From: Bacteroidota bacterium
Lineage (GTDB): Bacteria > Bacteroidota > Bacteroidia > Chitinophagales > Chitinophagaceae
Assembly (NCBI GenBank): GCA_023433755.1
Contig: JAEYUA010000126.1
Coordinates: 1-13,601 of the forward strand
DNA: 13,601 nt
Direction: 5' to 3'
This document shows, piece by piece, positions 6,919-13,601 of the stretch. Position numbers and translations under genes: made by a program. The number at the start of each line of letters is the position of its first letter. The first letter of the stretch is position 1. Below the pieces are notes generated by a model. It made no database searches and had not been told where the DNA came from. It worked only from the letters and a program-made list of their open reading frames with translations.

Positions 6919-7041
6919 CAGAGCCCTGTAGGGGCGGCATATCAGTCCCTATTTAAGAAGTACAAGCATCATGATTGCTGTACAATTTAATTGTATAAGC
7001 TTCCAGTCAATTGGACTGATATATCGCCCCTACGGGGCTTA
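6919..7041. repeat. Inverted pair of REP-like repeats with hairpin-rich centre
   Basis: The copy at 6920-6948 (with GTAGGGGCG and ATATCAGTCC) faces its complement at 7013-7040, so the two can pair as one long stem. The 64-base centre contains smaller hairpins. At 6960-6983 GTAC and AGCA pair with TGCT and GTAC around TCATGAT. TACAATTTAATTGTA at 6981-6995 is a perfect palindrome around one T. CAGTC/GACTG pair near 7004-7018. Confidence 0.65.
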
Positions 7042-7125
7042 TCCTCTGATTTACTCATCCTTTACTACTGATATGTCGCCCCGCTGGGGCTTGGATGCAT
7101 AGAGAACAATTTTTTCTTAGCCTGT

Positions 7126-7238
7126 TTGAGAATAAAATTTATTAAAAATGAGTCCCAAAAGGGAGGCATTTCAGTGCAACAAAAGAATACTATTCACACA
7201 CGATGCAGAGCCCCAGCGGGGCGACATATCAGTAGCAG
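7126..7238 (+). repeat. Duplicated repeat segment, right copy
   Basis: This is the second copy of the 6721-6830 segment, about 405 bp away and in the same orientation. It begins TTGAGAATAA, has hairpin subtype GAGTCCCAAAAGGGA at 7150, TTCACACACG at 7193 and the best consensus hairpin at 7208-7234. After it, AAAACGTACCCGCTTAAG resembles the sequence after the 6864 copy, so the tandem unit extends past the hairpin itself. Confidence 0.65.
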
Positions 7239-7276
7239 AAAAACGTACCCGCTTAAGATAAGCAGAGCCGAGTCCA

Positions 7277-7741
7277 TCAGCCATCAGCCTTCCTTACCAT
7301 ATAAATATGCGGTATCCCATCTTCAATATATACCTCGCTCACTCTTTCAAAACCGAGCGAGGAATAAAATTTTTCGAGGTAGAGTTGTGCGCCGATTTTA
7401 ATCGGTTGTTTGCCGAATAAATTTTCGCAGGCTTCTATGGATCTTTTCATCAGTTCTCTCCCTGCCCCGGTATTTCTTTCGGATGCGGCTGTTACCACAC
7501 GGCCAATAGAGGGTTGTGTATATATTTCACCTGGTGGTACTAAACGGGTATAGGCAATAAGTTTACCTTCTTTCCATCCCATCAGGTGAAAGGAACACTG
7601 GTCCTTATCATCCGCATCCTGGAAAAGACATTCCTGCTCCAAAATAAAAACGGCTATGCGTAACTGTAATATGGCATAGAGTTCAGCCGGACTGAGCTCT
7701 TCAAATCTTTTAAGTTGCCAGGCGATTTCCATAATGTTCAT
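7277..7741 (-). CDS. elaA: ElaA-type GNAT acetyltransferase
   Basis: This is a cytoplasmic N-acetyltransferase of the GNAT fold, closely resembling E. coli ElaA; the natural substrate of ElaA proteins is not firmly established. The 154-residue length is typical. Diagnostic segments include LYAILQLRIAVFILEQECLFQDAD (starting at 21), the acetyl-CoA-binding loop R89-N-T-G-A-G94 within IGRVVTAASERNTGAGRELM, GAQLYLEKFYSSLGF (117-131) and EDGIPHIYM (140-148). Its ATG overlaps the stop codon of the upstream M28 peptidase by one base (TAATG), suggesting translational coupling. A second Met at residue 4 is an alternative start, but the overlap favours the first. It is the last gene of the rarA operon. 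No clear terminator follows; the REP-like cluster begins within a few bases of its stop codon and may take over that role. Confidence 0.93.
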   Translation of the reverse strand: MNIMEIAWQLKRFEELSPAELYAILQLRIAVFILEQECLFQDADDKDQCSFHLMGWKEGKLIAYTRLVPPGEIYTQPSIGRVVTAASERNTGAGRELMKRSIEACENLFGKQPIKIGAQLYLEKFYSSLGFERVSEVYIEDGIPHIYMVRKADG

Positions 7742-9087
7742 TAACGTCCCACAGCAGGAATGACTGGCAGGCTTTCATGGCCCTGCTCACCGGCCGACTG
7801 TACTGCAAAAAAATAATTGTCCTTGGAATAAGGTATCGTAATCCCGGTTTGTGAAGTAAAGATCTTCTTCTCCCACATGGAACTGCTGGTGGCCCGCATC
7901 AGCACATAATATCCTTTCACCTTGCCGTTCTTCGGAGCTTTCCAATTGAGCGTAGTGGCATTGGATAGCTGCCTGACTTCGATTCTTACTTCCTGCGGCG
8001 CTGAAGGAGCGTTGGCCATGTTGGCCAGGGTGGCAAGATTGACGGCCGTATTTTTTCTCAGGTATTCAAAGTCCATGAACTTTACATGATCCCCATACTC
8101 AATTCCTTTTTCAGTACGGAGGTCCTGGTGCTGGTGATTGTAATTTTCATTCATTTCAGTCAGCCTTACTGCTGTATACCCTTTCGCAAGAAATGGTGTC
8201 TGGTCACCACCGCGCAGGAACCTGTCGGGCCGGTAAACCAATACCACCTCCAGGTGGTCCACATACCTTTCACCGGTTTCTTTTACATAGCGCGCCAGTT
8301 GCCTGGAACGGCTGTCGTTTTCCAGGCCCAGGCTGCGGATCTGCTGCGCAATCCTGCCGGTGTCAGTTACCGAATAGGCTTCACTGAATACCCGCAACTG
8401 TGTGTTGTTGATGATATTGGTTTCATTACTGTTATTGCTGCCCATGATATCATTATTGAGCATGGCATCGTTGTTCCAGTTTTTAGCCCTTGCTGAAGAC
8501 GCCATAAAGTTGGCACCTAATAATCCCTGTTCTTCACCGCTGAAGGCAACAAATACAATGGTGGCAGGGAAAGAATGTTTACTCATGATCCTTGCACATT
8601 CCATCACCGCCGCCACTCCACTGCCGTCATCATTGGCGCCGGGTGCATCGGCCGTGCGGTTCATTACATCAGACACCCTGCTGTCGAGATGCCCGCTCAC
8701 CAGGTAGATCCGGTCATCATTGGGATCAGTTCCTTTTAATATGGCAACCGCATTACCCAGGCTGATCCTGCTGTCGATCCTCCTGCCATCTGGTGCCAGC
8801 GTGGTGGTATCCACATAAGCCTGCAAACGGCCATTGGAAGCTTTGCCAAACTCCCTGAATTTTTTCACCACCCATTCCCTTGCTGCACCAATTCCTTTTT
8901 TGGGATCTGAAGTGGTGCTCAGCGTGCTGCGCGTGCCAAAGCTTACCATCTTTTCAATATAGGAACGGAGGCTGTCAGGTGATACTTCCTTTACCATCTG
9001 CTCTATCGTGGGGTCGCGCTGGATTATCGTCTGTGCAAAGAGTTGTTGCGTAAACAGTAATAAGGCGAATCCAATAATTTTTCTCAT
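7741..9087 (-). CDS. Secreted M28-family zinc aminopeptidase with C-terminal Fn3-like domain
   Basis: This is an exported peptidase, probably releasing amino acids or dipeptides from peptides in the periplasm or outside the cell. I start at 9087 because MRKIIGFALLLFTQQLFAQ is a clean signal peptide (cleavage near 18/19). A longer frame to 9147 would bury that signal peptide and overlap rarA. The protein is then 448 residues. Two-zinc M28 ligands are visible: H133 in SGHLDSR, bridging D153 in GANDDGSG, general base E185 and ligand E186 in SGEEQGLLG, D213 in NNDIMG, and H318 or H320 in ENYNHQHQDL. After about residue 361, VRIEVRQLSNATTLNWKAP and KGYYVLMRA look like a fibronectin type III domain, common in secreted Bacteroidetes enzymes. 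The ATG lies one base after the rarA stop, and its own stop overlaps the elaA start. Confidence 0.93.
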   Translation of the reverse strand: MRKIIGFALLLFTQQLFAQTIIQRDPTIEQMVKEVSPDSLRSYIEKMVSFGTRSTLSTTSDPKKGIGAAREWVVKKFREFGKASNGRLQAYVDTTTLAPDGRRIDSRISLGNAVAILKGTDPNDDRIYLVSGHLDSRVSDVMNRTADAPGANDDGSGVAAVMECARIMSKHSFPATIVFVAFSGEEQGLLGANFMASSARAKNWNNDAMLNNDIMGSNNSNETNIINNTQLRVFSEAYSVTDTGRIAQQIRSLGLENDSRSRQLARYVKETGERYVDHLEVVLVYRPDRFLRGGDQTPFLAKGYTAVRLTEMNENYNHQHQDLRTEKGIEYGDHVKFMDFEYLRKNTAVNLATLANMANAPSAPQEVRIEVRQLSNATTLNWKAPKNGKVKGYYVLMRATSSSMWEKKIFTSQTGITIPYSKDNYFFAVQSAGEQGHESLPVIPAVGR

Positions 9088-9088
9088 G

Positions 9089-10360
9089 TCAGTAATTGTA
9101 TTTGTCTTTCCAGAGTGATTTAAGATACCTGCGCAATTCTTCTTCACGTGGATTTTTTCCGGGCTCGTAAAAAGCAGTGCCGCTTAACTGGTCAGGCAGA
9201 AATTCCTGCTCGGTAAAATTGTTTTCGAAGTTGTGCGCATATTTATAATTCTTCCCGTAGCCGATGTTCTTCATCAGTTTCGTTGGCGCATTCCTGATGT
9301 GGAGCGGAACGGGTAGGTCACCTTCTTTCTGCACCATGGCAATGGCTTCTTCAATTGCCATGTACGATGCATTGCTTTTATGGGATGATGCCAGGTAGGT
9401 AGCACACTGCGCGAGTATGATCCTTGATTCGGGATAGCCAATCTTGTTAACGGCTTCAAAAGCGGCATTGGCTAATACCAATGCAGTGGGATTGGCATTG
9501 CCAATGTCCTCACTGGCGAAGATCACCATGCGCCGGGCAATGAACTTTACATCCTCACCGCCCTCCACCATTCTTGCCAGCCAGTAGATGGCGCCATTGG
9601 GATCACTGCCGCGCATGGATTTGATGAAGGCGGAAATGATATCGTAATGCTGTTCACCACTTTTATCGTACATGGCTATGCGCTGTTGCGCAATGGACAT
9701 CACTTTTTCATCTGTGATCACGATTTTCTTTTCAGCGCTTAAGGCTTCTACAACCAGTTCAAGAAGATTCAGCAGCTTCCTGGCATCACCTCCCGAAATG
9801 GTGAGCATGGCCTTTGTTTCTTTGAGTGAGATTTCTTTTTCCCGCAGCCATTCATCTTTTGAAAGCGCCTGGTGCAGCAACTGCACCAATTCTTCTTCCG
9901 AAAGTGATTTTAATACATATACCTGGCAGCGGCTGAGCAGGGCGCTGTTTACTTCAAAAGAAGGATTTTCAGTAGTGGCTCCAATCAGTGATACTATCCC
10001 TTTTTCAACTGCACCCAGCAAGGCATCCTGCTGTCCTTTGTTGAAGCGGTGGATCTCATCTATAAAAAGAATGGCTCCTCTTGATTTCTGTGCGGTTGAA
10101 ATGGCTTCCCTCACTTCTTTCACTCCCGAGCTGATGGCGCTCAGCGTAAAGAAGGGTACCTGCAGCGTATGCGCAATGATGTTGGCGATAGTGGTCTTAC
10201 CTGTACCGGGAGGACCCCAGAGGATCATGGATGGAATTTTACCCTGTTCAATGGCGGTGCGAAGAATGCTTCCTTTCCCTACAAGATGGGCCTGCCCCAC
10301 GAGTTCATCGAGTGACCGGGGCCGCATGCGCTCCGCAAGTGGTGCTCCTGCATTCATCAT
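9089..10360 (-). CDS. rarA: RarA/MgsA, AAA+ ATPase of replication-associated recombination
   Basis: RarA (MgsA; relative of eukaryotic WRNIP1/Mgs1) is a clamp-loader-like AAA+ ATPase that acts at stalled replication forks. The 423-residue length is normal. Visible motifs are the N-terminal LAERMRPRSLDELVGQAHLVG, Walker A GPPGTGKT (49-56), Walker B ILFIDEIH (97-104, D101/E102), sensor 1 GATTEN (127-132), a probable arginine finger in LLSRC (R144) and sensor 2 GGDAR (R194). The C-terminal tetramerisation region is recognisable from SAFIKSMRGSDPNGAIYWLARM, FASEDIGNANP and the late LPVPLHIRNAPTKLMK. Two adjacent ATG codons (10360, 10357) are equally possible starts. It leads a three-gene reverse-strand operon with the M28 peptidase and elaA. 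I do not see a clear promoter in the roughly 40 bp between it and the preceding terminator. Confidence 0.96.
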   Translation of the reverse strand: MMNAGAPLAERMRPRSLDELVGQAHLVGKGSILRTAIEQGKIPSMILWGPPGTGKTTIANIIAHTLQVPFFTLSAISSGVKEVREAISTAQKSRGAILFIDEIHRFNKGQQDALLGAVEKGIVSLIGATTENPSFEVNSALLSRCQVYVLKSLSEEELVQLLHQALSKDEWLREKEISLKETKAMLTISGGDARKLLNLLELVVEALSAEKKIVITDEKVMSIAQQRIAMYDKSGEQHYDIISAFIKSMRGSDPNGAIYWLARMVEGGEDVKFIARRMVIFASEDIGNANPTALVLANAAFEAVNKIGYPESRIILAQCATYLASSHKSNASYMAIEEAIAMVQKEGDLPVPLHIRNAPTKLMKNIGYGKNYKYAHNFENNFTEQEFLPDQLSGTAFYEPGKNPREEELRRYLKSLWKDKYNY

Positions 10361-10401
10361 TCAAATTAAGCAAGAGCCGCAAATTATCCGGCTTATACTC
10401 C

Positions 10402-10434
10402 AAAAAAAAGAGAGAAAGCAAAAACTTTCTCTCT
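10402..10434 (-). terminator. Intrinsic terminator behind the M16 operon
   Basis: A perfect 10-bp stem, AGAGAGAAAG (10409-10418) with CTTTCTCTCT (10425-10434), encloses the loop CAAAAA. On the reverse strand it runs straight into eight T (A10402-A10409 on the given strand). It closes the M16 peptidase operon, 23 bp after the stop codon at 10458, and insulates rarA. Confidence 0.88.
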
Positions 10435-10457
10435 CTTGTTGTCGTTGAACTGATCCG

Positions 10458-11846
10458 TCAGAATGTTCTTGGTTTGGCTTTTTGTGCATCCACCTGTTTT
10501 TGAACAGCGGATTTATCACCTACCATCACCTTGGTCATCTTATCGTAATCAATATATTTTTTCACCATGCTGCTCACGGTTTCAGGCGTGACCTTGTAAA
10601 TATTTTTTACATAGTTCTCCAGGTAACTGTCATCCAGCCCATAAAGGTCCAGGAAGTTGAGCTGTCCAATGATACCGCCCGGTGAAGAATTCTGCAGCAC
10701 AAAAATGCCCGCGGAATAATTCTGAATGCCGGTAAGTTCTTCCTGCGTGGGTGCTTGCACCTGCAGTTTCTTGATTTCCTTTTCAATCTCCAGCAATGCA
10801 TCAACTGTATGTTCGCTGGTTACATCGGCCTGCTCGTACCACAACGCGCTTCCCTTGATGTTCTGCACGGTACTGAAGGGAGAATAGGTATATCCCTTGT
10901 CCTCGCGGATATTGCTTGTGATGCGTGAGCCAAAAGAACCACCGAGGAGGGTGTTGGCTACCAGCATGGGCACATAATCTTTATGATCGGGAGTAACCAC
11001 GGGAAGGCCCACCATCACTGTGGTCTGTGGTGCACCCGGCCTGTCGAGCAGCAAGGTATCTTTTACCACGTTGGGTTTCACTTCGGGGTACCATACATCC
11101 GGGCCAGACTTCCATTTGCTGAGCGAAGCATTGACCGCTTCCGCAACTTTCTTGTCATCAAATTTTCCAACCACGTACAGTACTGAACGTTTGGCACCGA
11201 AATTCTTTTCATAAAACTCTTTCACCATGTCAACGGTATAACTGCTGATCATTTCTTCTGTTGGAAAAGTTTTACCGTAACGGTGATCGCCATAAACAGC
11301 GGCGAAGAATTTTTCCTGCGCCTGTGCCTGCGGAACATTCTTCTGCGTAATGAGCCTGCGTTTCATATCGGTCTTTAACCGCTCCAGTTCGGAAGCCGGG
11401 AATTCAGGAGCCGTGGCCAGTGAAGCCAGCAGTTTAATGAATTCAGGCGCGTATTCAGATAAGACGGTACCAGTAATGGTGGTCTGCGTCATCCCTACAA
11501 ATACATTGAGATTGCCACCCATGAGCGCGGCTTTTTTTGAGAGCGCAGTAAAATTGAGGTCTTTGGTTCCTTCCCTGATCATCCTGCTGGTAAGATCAGC
11601 GAGCCAAACCTGGTCAGCTCTTTCATGAGCATTACCGGTTTTGATGATCAGGCTTACAGTAACCTTGGGTAATTCACCATAATGCACCATGGTTATTTTC
11701 AAACCATTCGGCAGGGTGCTGATCTTTTTATCGGACAGTTTAAAGTCTTTGGCCTTTCCACCTGCGGGTGGTGTCTGCTTTTGAGCCATTGCGGGCAGCA
11801 TGGCCAGCAGGAGCAGGGCGGTGATATAATTGCGTAATGATTTCAT
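10458..11846 (-). CDS. M16-family subunit lacking the HxxEH zinc motif
   Basis: This 462-residue exported M16 protein has lost the catalytic site. The signal peptide is MKSLRNYITALLLLAMLPAMA, with cleavage before Q22. The N-terminal half keeps the family's shape (STLPNGLKITMVHYGELPKVTVSLIIKTGNAHE). Where an active enzyme has HxxEH it reads WLADLTSRMIREGTK (81-95), with neither His nor Glu. The C-terminal half retains the conserved Arg/Tyr pair that binds substrate: R314 and Y321 in SNIREDKGYTYS. This is the pattern of the non-catalytic partner in heterodimeric M16 peptidases, such as the alpha subunit of mitochondrial processing peptidase. The gene lies 12 bp downstream of an M16 gene that has HxxEH, so I infer that the two products form one enzyme. 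A strong terminator follows its stop. Confidence 0.93.
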   Translation of the reverse strand: MKSLRNYITALLLLAMLPAMAQKQTPPAGGKAKDFKLSDKKISTLPNGLKITMVHYGELPKVTVSLIIKTGNAHERADQVWLADLTSRMIREGTKDLNFTALSKKAALMGGNLNVFVGMTQTTITGTVLSEYAPEFIKLLASLATAPEFPASELERLKTDMKRRLITQKNVPQAQAQEKFFAAVYGDHRYGKTFPTEEMISSYTVDMVKEFYEKNFGAKRSVLYVVGKFDDKKVAEAVNASLSKWKSGPDVWYPEVKPNVVKDTLLLDRPGAPQTTVMVGLPVVTPDHKDYVPMLVANTLLGGSFGSRITSNIREDKGYTYSPFSTVQNIKGSALWYEQADVTSEHTVDALLEIEKEIKKLQVQAPTQEELTGIQNYSAGIFVLQNSSPGGIIGQLNFLDLYGLDDSYLENYVKNIYKVTPETVSSMVKKYIDYDKMTKVMVGDKSAVQKQVDAQKAKPRTF

Positions 11847-11858
11847 GATGGATAATTT

Positions 11859-13232
11859 TTAAACTTTTGGAGCTTTTGGTTCGATGATCAGGATGGTCCT
11901 GTTCTCAGGAACAAGATATTTCTGAACGGTTTGCCTGATCAGTTCCGGGGTGATCTTTTTGAATTCACCTTCCAGTTTATTGATGCGGGAAGGATCATCA
12001 TCAAACAAGGCAAAACAGGCAAGCAGGTTCACCTTGCCCAGTCCGAACTGCGCGCCCATCTGGTCATAAAGATTCGAACGGATCTTCACCAAAGCAAGAT
12101 CCAGGTCTTCTTTGGTTACCTGCTTCAGCTCATTAATCGCCTGGTCGTAAGCGCCCAGGATCTGGTCGGAAGTGATGGTGGAATCGTAAGTAACATTGGA
12201 AATCCAGAGCATAGGACCATTGTAATCAAACATGTTTCCAAGACCGATATTGATGCCGGCTGAAACATTGGATGTATATCCTTTCTGCTGTACAAGCAAC
12301 TGGAAAAGTTTGCTGTCCTGTCCCTGCCCAAGGATCTGGTCGATCAATCCCATGGCATAATATTCAGGAGTATTTCTCTCGGGCATTTTATAAGCCACGG
12401 CGAGCGCTGGTTTTTTCGCCAGTTTGTCTTCCTTGGTAAACCTCTGTTCTTTTTCCTGTTTGGGCTCCGACAAATCCGGTTTAGCAGGAAGCTCGGATGC
12501 AGGAATGGGAGCAAAATATTTTTCGATCCATTTTTTCGCCTCATTGATCTCGAAATCTCCGCTTATTACCAGTGCTGCATTATTAGGAGCGTAGAAGGTT
12601 TTGAAAAATGCATCCACATCCTCGAGTTTGGCTGAATCAAGATCTGCCAGGTCGCCATAAAAATTATGCGCATTGTACCAGTTCTTGTTGGCATACTGCG
12701 GCATATCAAGCCAGGGGAACCCGCCATAGGGCTGGTTCAGTACATTCACCTTTACTTCATTCTTCACCACGCCCTGCTGGTTGGTGAGATTTTCCTGCGT
12801 GATCTTCAGTCCTTTCATGCGGTCTGCTTCTGCCCATAATGCTGTTTCAAGCTTATGAGAAGGCAGAACTTCGTAATAATTGGTGAAGTCAAACCGGGTA
12901 GATCCATTGAGGATGCCACCATTCTTTTGCACGAGGTTGATGAATTCCATCTTACCCAGGTTTTCTGATCCCTGGAACATCATGTGCTCGAATAAATGCG
13001 CGAAGCCCGTACGGTTCTTCGGTTCGATCCTGAAACCGATATTGTAATAAATGCCTACGGTTACCAGCGGTGCGGTCTTATCGGGTGAAAGCACCACCTT
13101 CATTCCGTTCTTCAGTTTGTAATAAGTTACCGGCACCTGCAGGTCTTCCGGTGCTCCTGGTTTTTTCCAGGATGATAATACCAGGGCAGGCAGCAGTAAA
13201 GTGAGCAGCCAGCTGGACGAAAAATTCTTCAT
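11859..13232 (-). CDS. M16-family zinc peptidase, catalytic subunit
   Basis: This 457-residue metallopeptidase carries the inverted zinc motif H79-L-F-E82-H83 (GFAHLFEHMMFQGS) and a downstream Glu ligand at E159 (VVKNEVKVN). The N-terminal strand YKLKNGMKVVLSPDKTAPLVTVGIYY is typical of the family. A hydrophobic N-terminus (about 8-21) indicates export. There is no lipobox, and the cleavage site is unclear, so it may stay anchored. In the C-terminal half the Arg/Tyr pair is missing: SKLFQLLVQQKGYTSN has V314 and S321 where the neighbouring gene has Arg and Tyr. So it should need that partner for substrate binding. It is the first gene of the operon, with AAAGAGG as a ribosome-binding site a few bases before ATG. 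Substrates are unknown; clearance of peptides or signal fragments in the periplasm is a reasonable guess. Confidence 0.95.
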   Translation of the reverse strand: MKNFSSSWLLTLLLPALVLSSWKKPGAPEDLQVPVTYYKLKNGMKVVLSPDKTAPLVTVGIYYNIGFRIEPKNRTGFAHLFEHMMFQGSENLGKMEFINLVQKNGGILNGSTRFDFTNYYEVLPSHKLETALWAEADRMKGLKITQENLTNQQGVVKNEVKVNVLNQPYGGFPWLDMPQYANKNWYNAHNFYGDLADLDSAKLEDVDAFFKTFYAPNNAALVISGDFEINEAKKWIEKYFAPIPASELPAKPDLSEPKQEKEQRFTKEDKLAKKPALAVAYKMPERNTPEYYAMGLIDQILGQGQDSKLFQLLVQQKGYTSNVSAGINIGLGNMFDYNGPMLWISNVTYDSTITSDQILGAYDQAINELKQVTKEDLDLALVKIRSNLYDQMGAQFGLGKVNLLACFALFDDDPSRINKLEGEFKKITPELIRQTVQKYLVPENRTILIIEPKAPKV

Positions 13233-13259
13233 AAGCCTCTTTTTTTGTTGATGAATCAG

Positions 13260-13276
13260 GACCAGTTTACCTGGTC
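13260..13276. promoter_or_regulatory. Palindrome in the leader of the M16 operon
   Basis: GACCAG and CTGGTC form a perfect 6-bp dyad around TTTAC, 28 bp upstream of the M16 start codon. No T-run follows on either strand, so it is not an intrinsic terminator. It could be an operator or an RNA hairpin in the leader. TTAATTTG on the reverse strand just upstream (13294-13287) is a poor match to the -7 promoter element. Confidence 0.35.
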
Positions 13277-13348
13277 AGGATGTCAAATTAAGAAGCGAAG
13301 CTATGCTGAAGAAGATAAAGATGATGAACGGCAGAACCGGCTTGCGGT

Positions 13349-13601
13349 TTATTGTACGTTGGCTTTGATAAATAATTCGATCTTATTGAATGCATCGGTC
13401 ATGGTGGCCGGTGGCCAGATGTCATGACCCAGGCCCGGGTAGGTTACCAACTGGTGCACCACGCCCTGCTGCTGCAGTTTGGCCTGGAGAGCCTGCGACT
13501 GCGCATAGGGAACCACGGCATCCGTATCTCCATGCAATATAATTGTTGGCGGAGCTTGCGGGGAAACGAAATTGATGGGGCTTGACTGTTGGTACATGGC
13601 A
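13349..13601 (-). CDS. Alpha/beta hydrolase, C-terminal part (cut by window edge)
   Basis: Only the last 84 or so codons are present; the frame is open to the right edge, so the Met at 13597 is internal. The fragment ends an alpha/beta hydrolase of the esterase / prolyl-oligopeptidase-like kind. SPINFVSPQAPPTIILHGDTDAVVPYAQSQAL contains the acid of the triad (HGDTDAVVP, the Asp in TDAVVP), and YPGLGHDIWPP contains the catalytic His. TDAFNKIELFIKANVQ is the usual final helix. The nucleophile Ser (GxSxG) lies outside the window, so activity and export cannot be judged. It is transcribed toward the M16 operon with a gap of 116 bp and no obvious terminator. AACCG/CGGTT (13335-13349) forms a small hairpin over its stop codon but has no U-tract. 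Confidence 0.88.
   Translation of the reverse strand, partial: AMYQQSSPINFVSPQAPPTIILHGDTDAVVPYAQSQALQAKLQQQGVVHQLVTYPGLGHDIWPPATMTDAFNKIELFIKANVQ

Larger units (their letters stand above)
6721..7269. repeat. Cluster of about eight REP-like hairpin repeats, period about 58 bp
   Basis: The shared unit is a GC-rich hairpin plus tail, close to GAGCCCC-(2-4)-GGGGCGACATATCAGTAG. Forward copies begin near 6745, 6805, 6864 and 6921, then again near 7150 and 7208. A truncated copy (AGCAGAGCC) abuts the 3' end of the acetyltransferase gene at 7261-7269. Two copies are inverted, at 7015-7040 and 7065-7092. Spacing between neighbouring forward copies is about 56-60 bp. Copies near 6745 and 7150 are a diverged subtype (GAGTCCCAAA.GGG..). 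Stem changes tend to be compensated: CCCCA-CCGGGG, CCCCAGCGGGG, CCCCGTAGGGG and TCCCAAAAGGGA. No transposase lies in the window. Such repeats are usually dispersed across Bacteroidetes genomes, which is recollection and not checked here. Confidence 0.8.

Noticed and set aside
6721..7269. CRISPR array
   Set aside because: Spacing is roughly regular, but the repeats are imperfect, change orientation, and the sequences between them are themselves partly repeated. No cas gene is present.
7126..7401. A 91-codon forward frame across the repeat cluster
   Set aside because: It runs through repeat hairpins and into the antisense of elaA, with no recognisable protein features.
9088..9147. Upstream extension of the M28 peptidase by 20 codons
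   Set aside because: It would overlap the rarA C-terminus and hide an excellent signal peptide that begins at 9087.
9672..10448. A 258-codon forward frame, rich in Ser and Cys
   Set aside because: It lies wholly antisense to rarA and the adjacent terminator; rarA has complete AAA+ motifs over the same bases.
13335..13349. Terminator behind the hydrolase fragment
   Set aside because: AACCG/CGGTT can pair, but the stem overlaps the stop codon and no T-run follows on the reverse strand.

Overview
The window looks like a chromosomal stretch from a Bacteroidetes bacterium, most likely Chitinophagaceae or a close relative (inferred, not proven). The support is: secreted proteins whose signal peptides end in an A-Q junction, a PorG-like (DUF6089-type) outer-membrane barrel, a small protein resembling a type IX secretion sorting domain, and promoter elements close to the Bacteroidetes TTG / TAnnTTTG pattern. 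No rRNA, tRNA, transposase, phage gene or true CRISPR array is visible. Both window edges cut genes.

Layout, left to right. Positions 1-298 (-) hold the start of an unrecognised small cytoplasmic protein. 370-948 (-) is a secreted hypothetical protein with a perfect intrinsic terminator behind it. A divergent promoter region follows, then uvrA (1191-4133, +), the only clear forward gene. uvrA ends at a long perfect hairpin facing a four-helix membrane protein (4239-4664, -). A non-coding gap (4665-5101) contains a reverse-strand terminator and a 116-bp inverted-repeat element. Next come a PorG-like barrel gene and a tiny sorting-domain-like protein in one reverse-strand operon (6457-5102), with a good promoter candidate upstream. 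The 6458-7276 gap carries a dense cluster of about eight REP-like hairpins spaced about 58 bp apart, with one inverted pair in the middle.

Right of the cluster, also on the reverse strand, is a tightly coupled operon: rarA (AAA+ ATPase at stalled forks), a secreted M28 zinc peptidase with a C-terminal fibronectin-III-like domain, and an ElaA-type acetyltransferase. A clean terminator at 10402-10434 separates it from a two-gene M16 operon. That operon encodes one subunit with the HxxEH zinc motif and one without it. The second subunit keeps the Arg/Tyr substrate-binding pair that the first has lost, so the two probably form an obligate heterodimer. The window ends in the C-terminal part of an alpha/beta hydrolase.

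Most genes are housekeeping or envelope functions. The least ordinary material is non-coding: the REP-like cluster, the 116-bp inverted-repeat element and the nested hairpin behind uvrA. The best protein-level observation is the reciprocal motif loss in the M16 pair. I found no convincing new multi-gene system.
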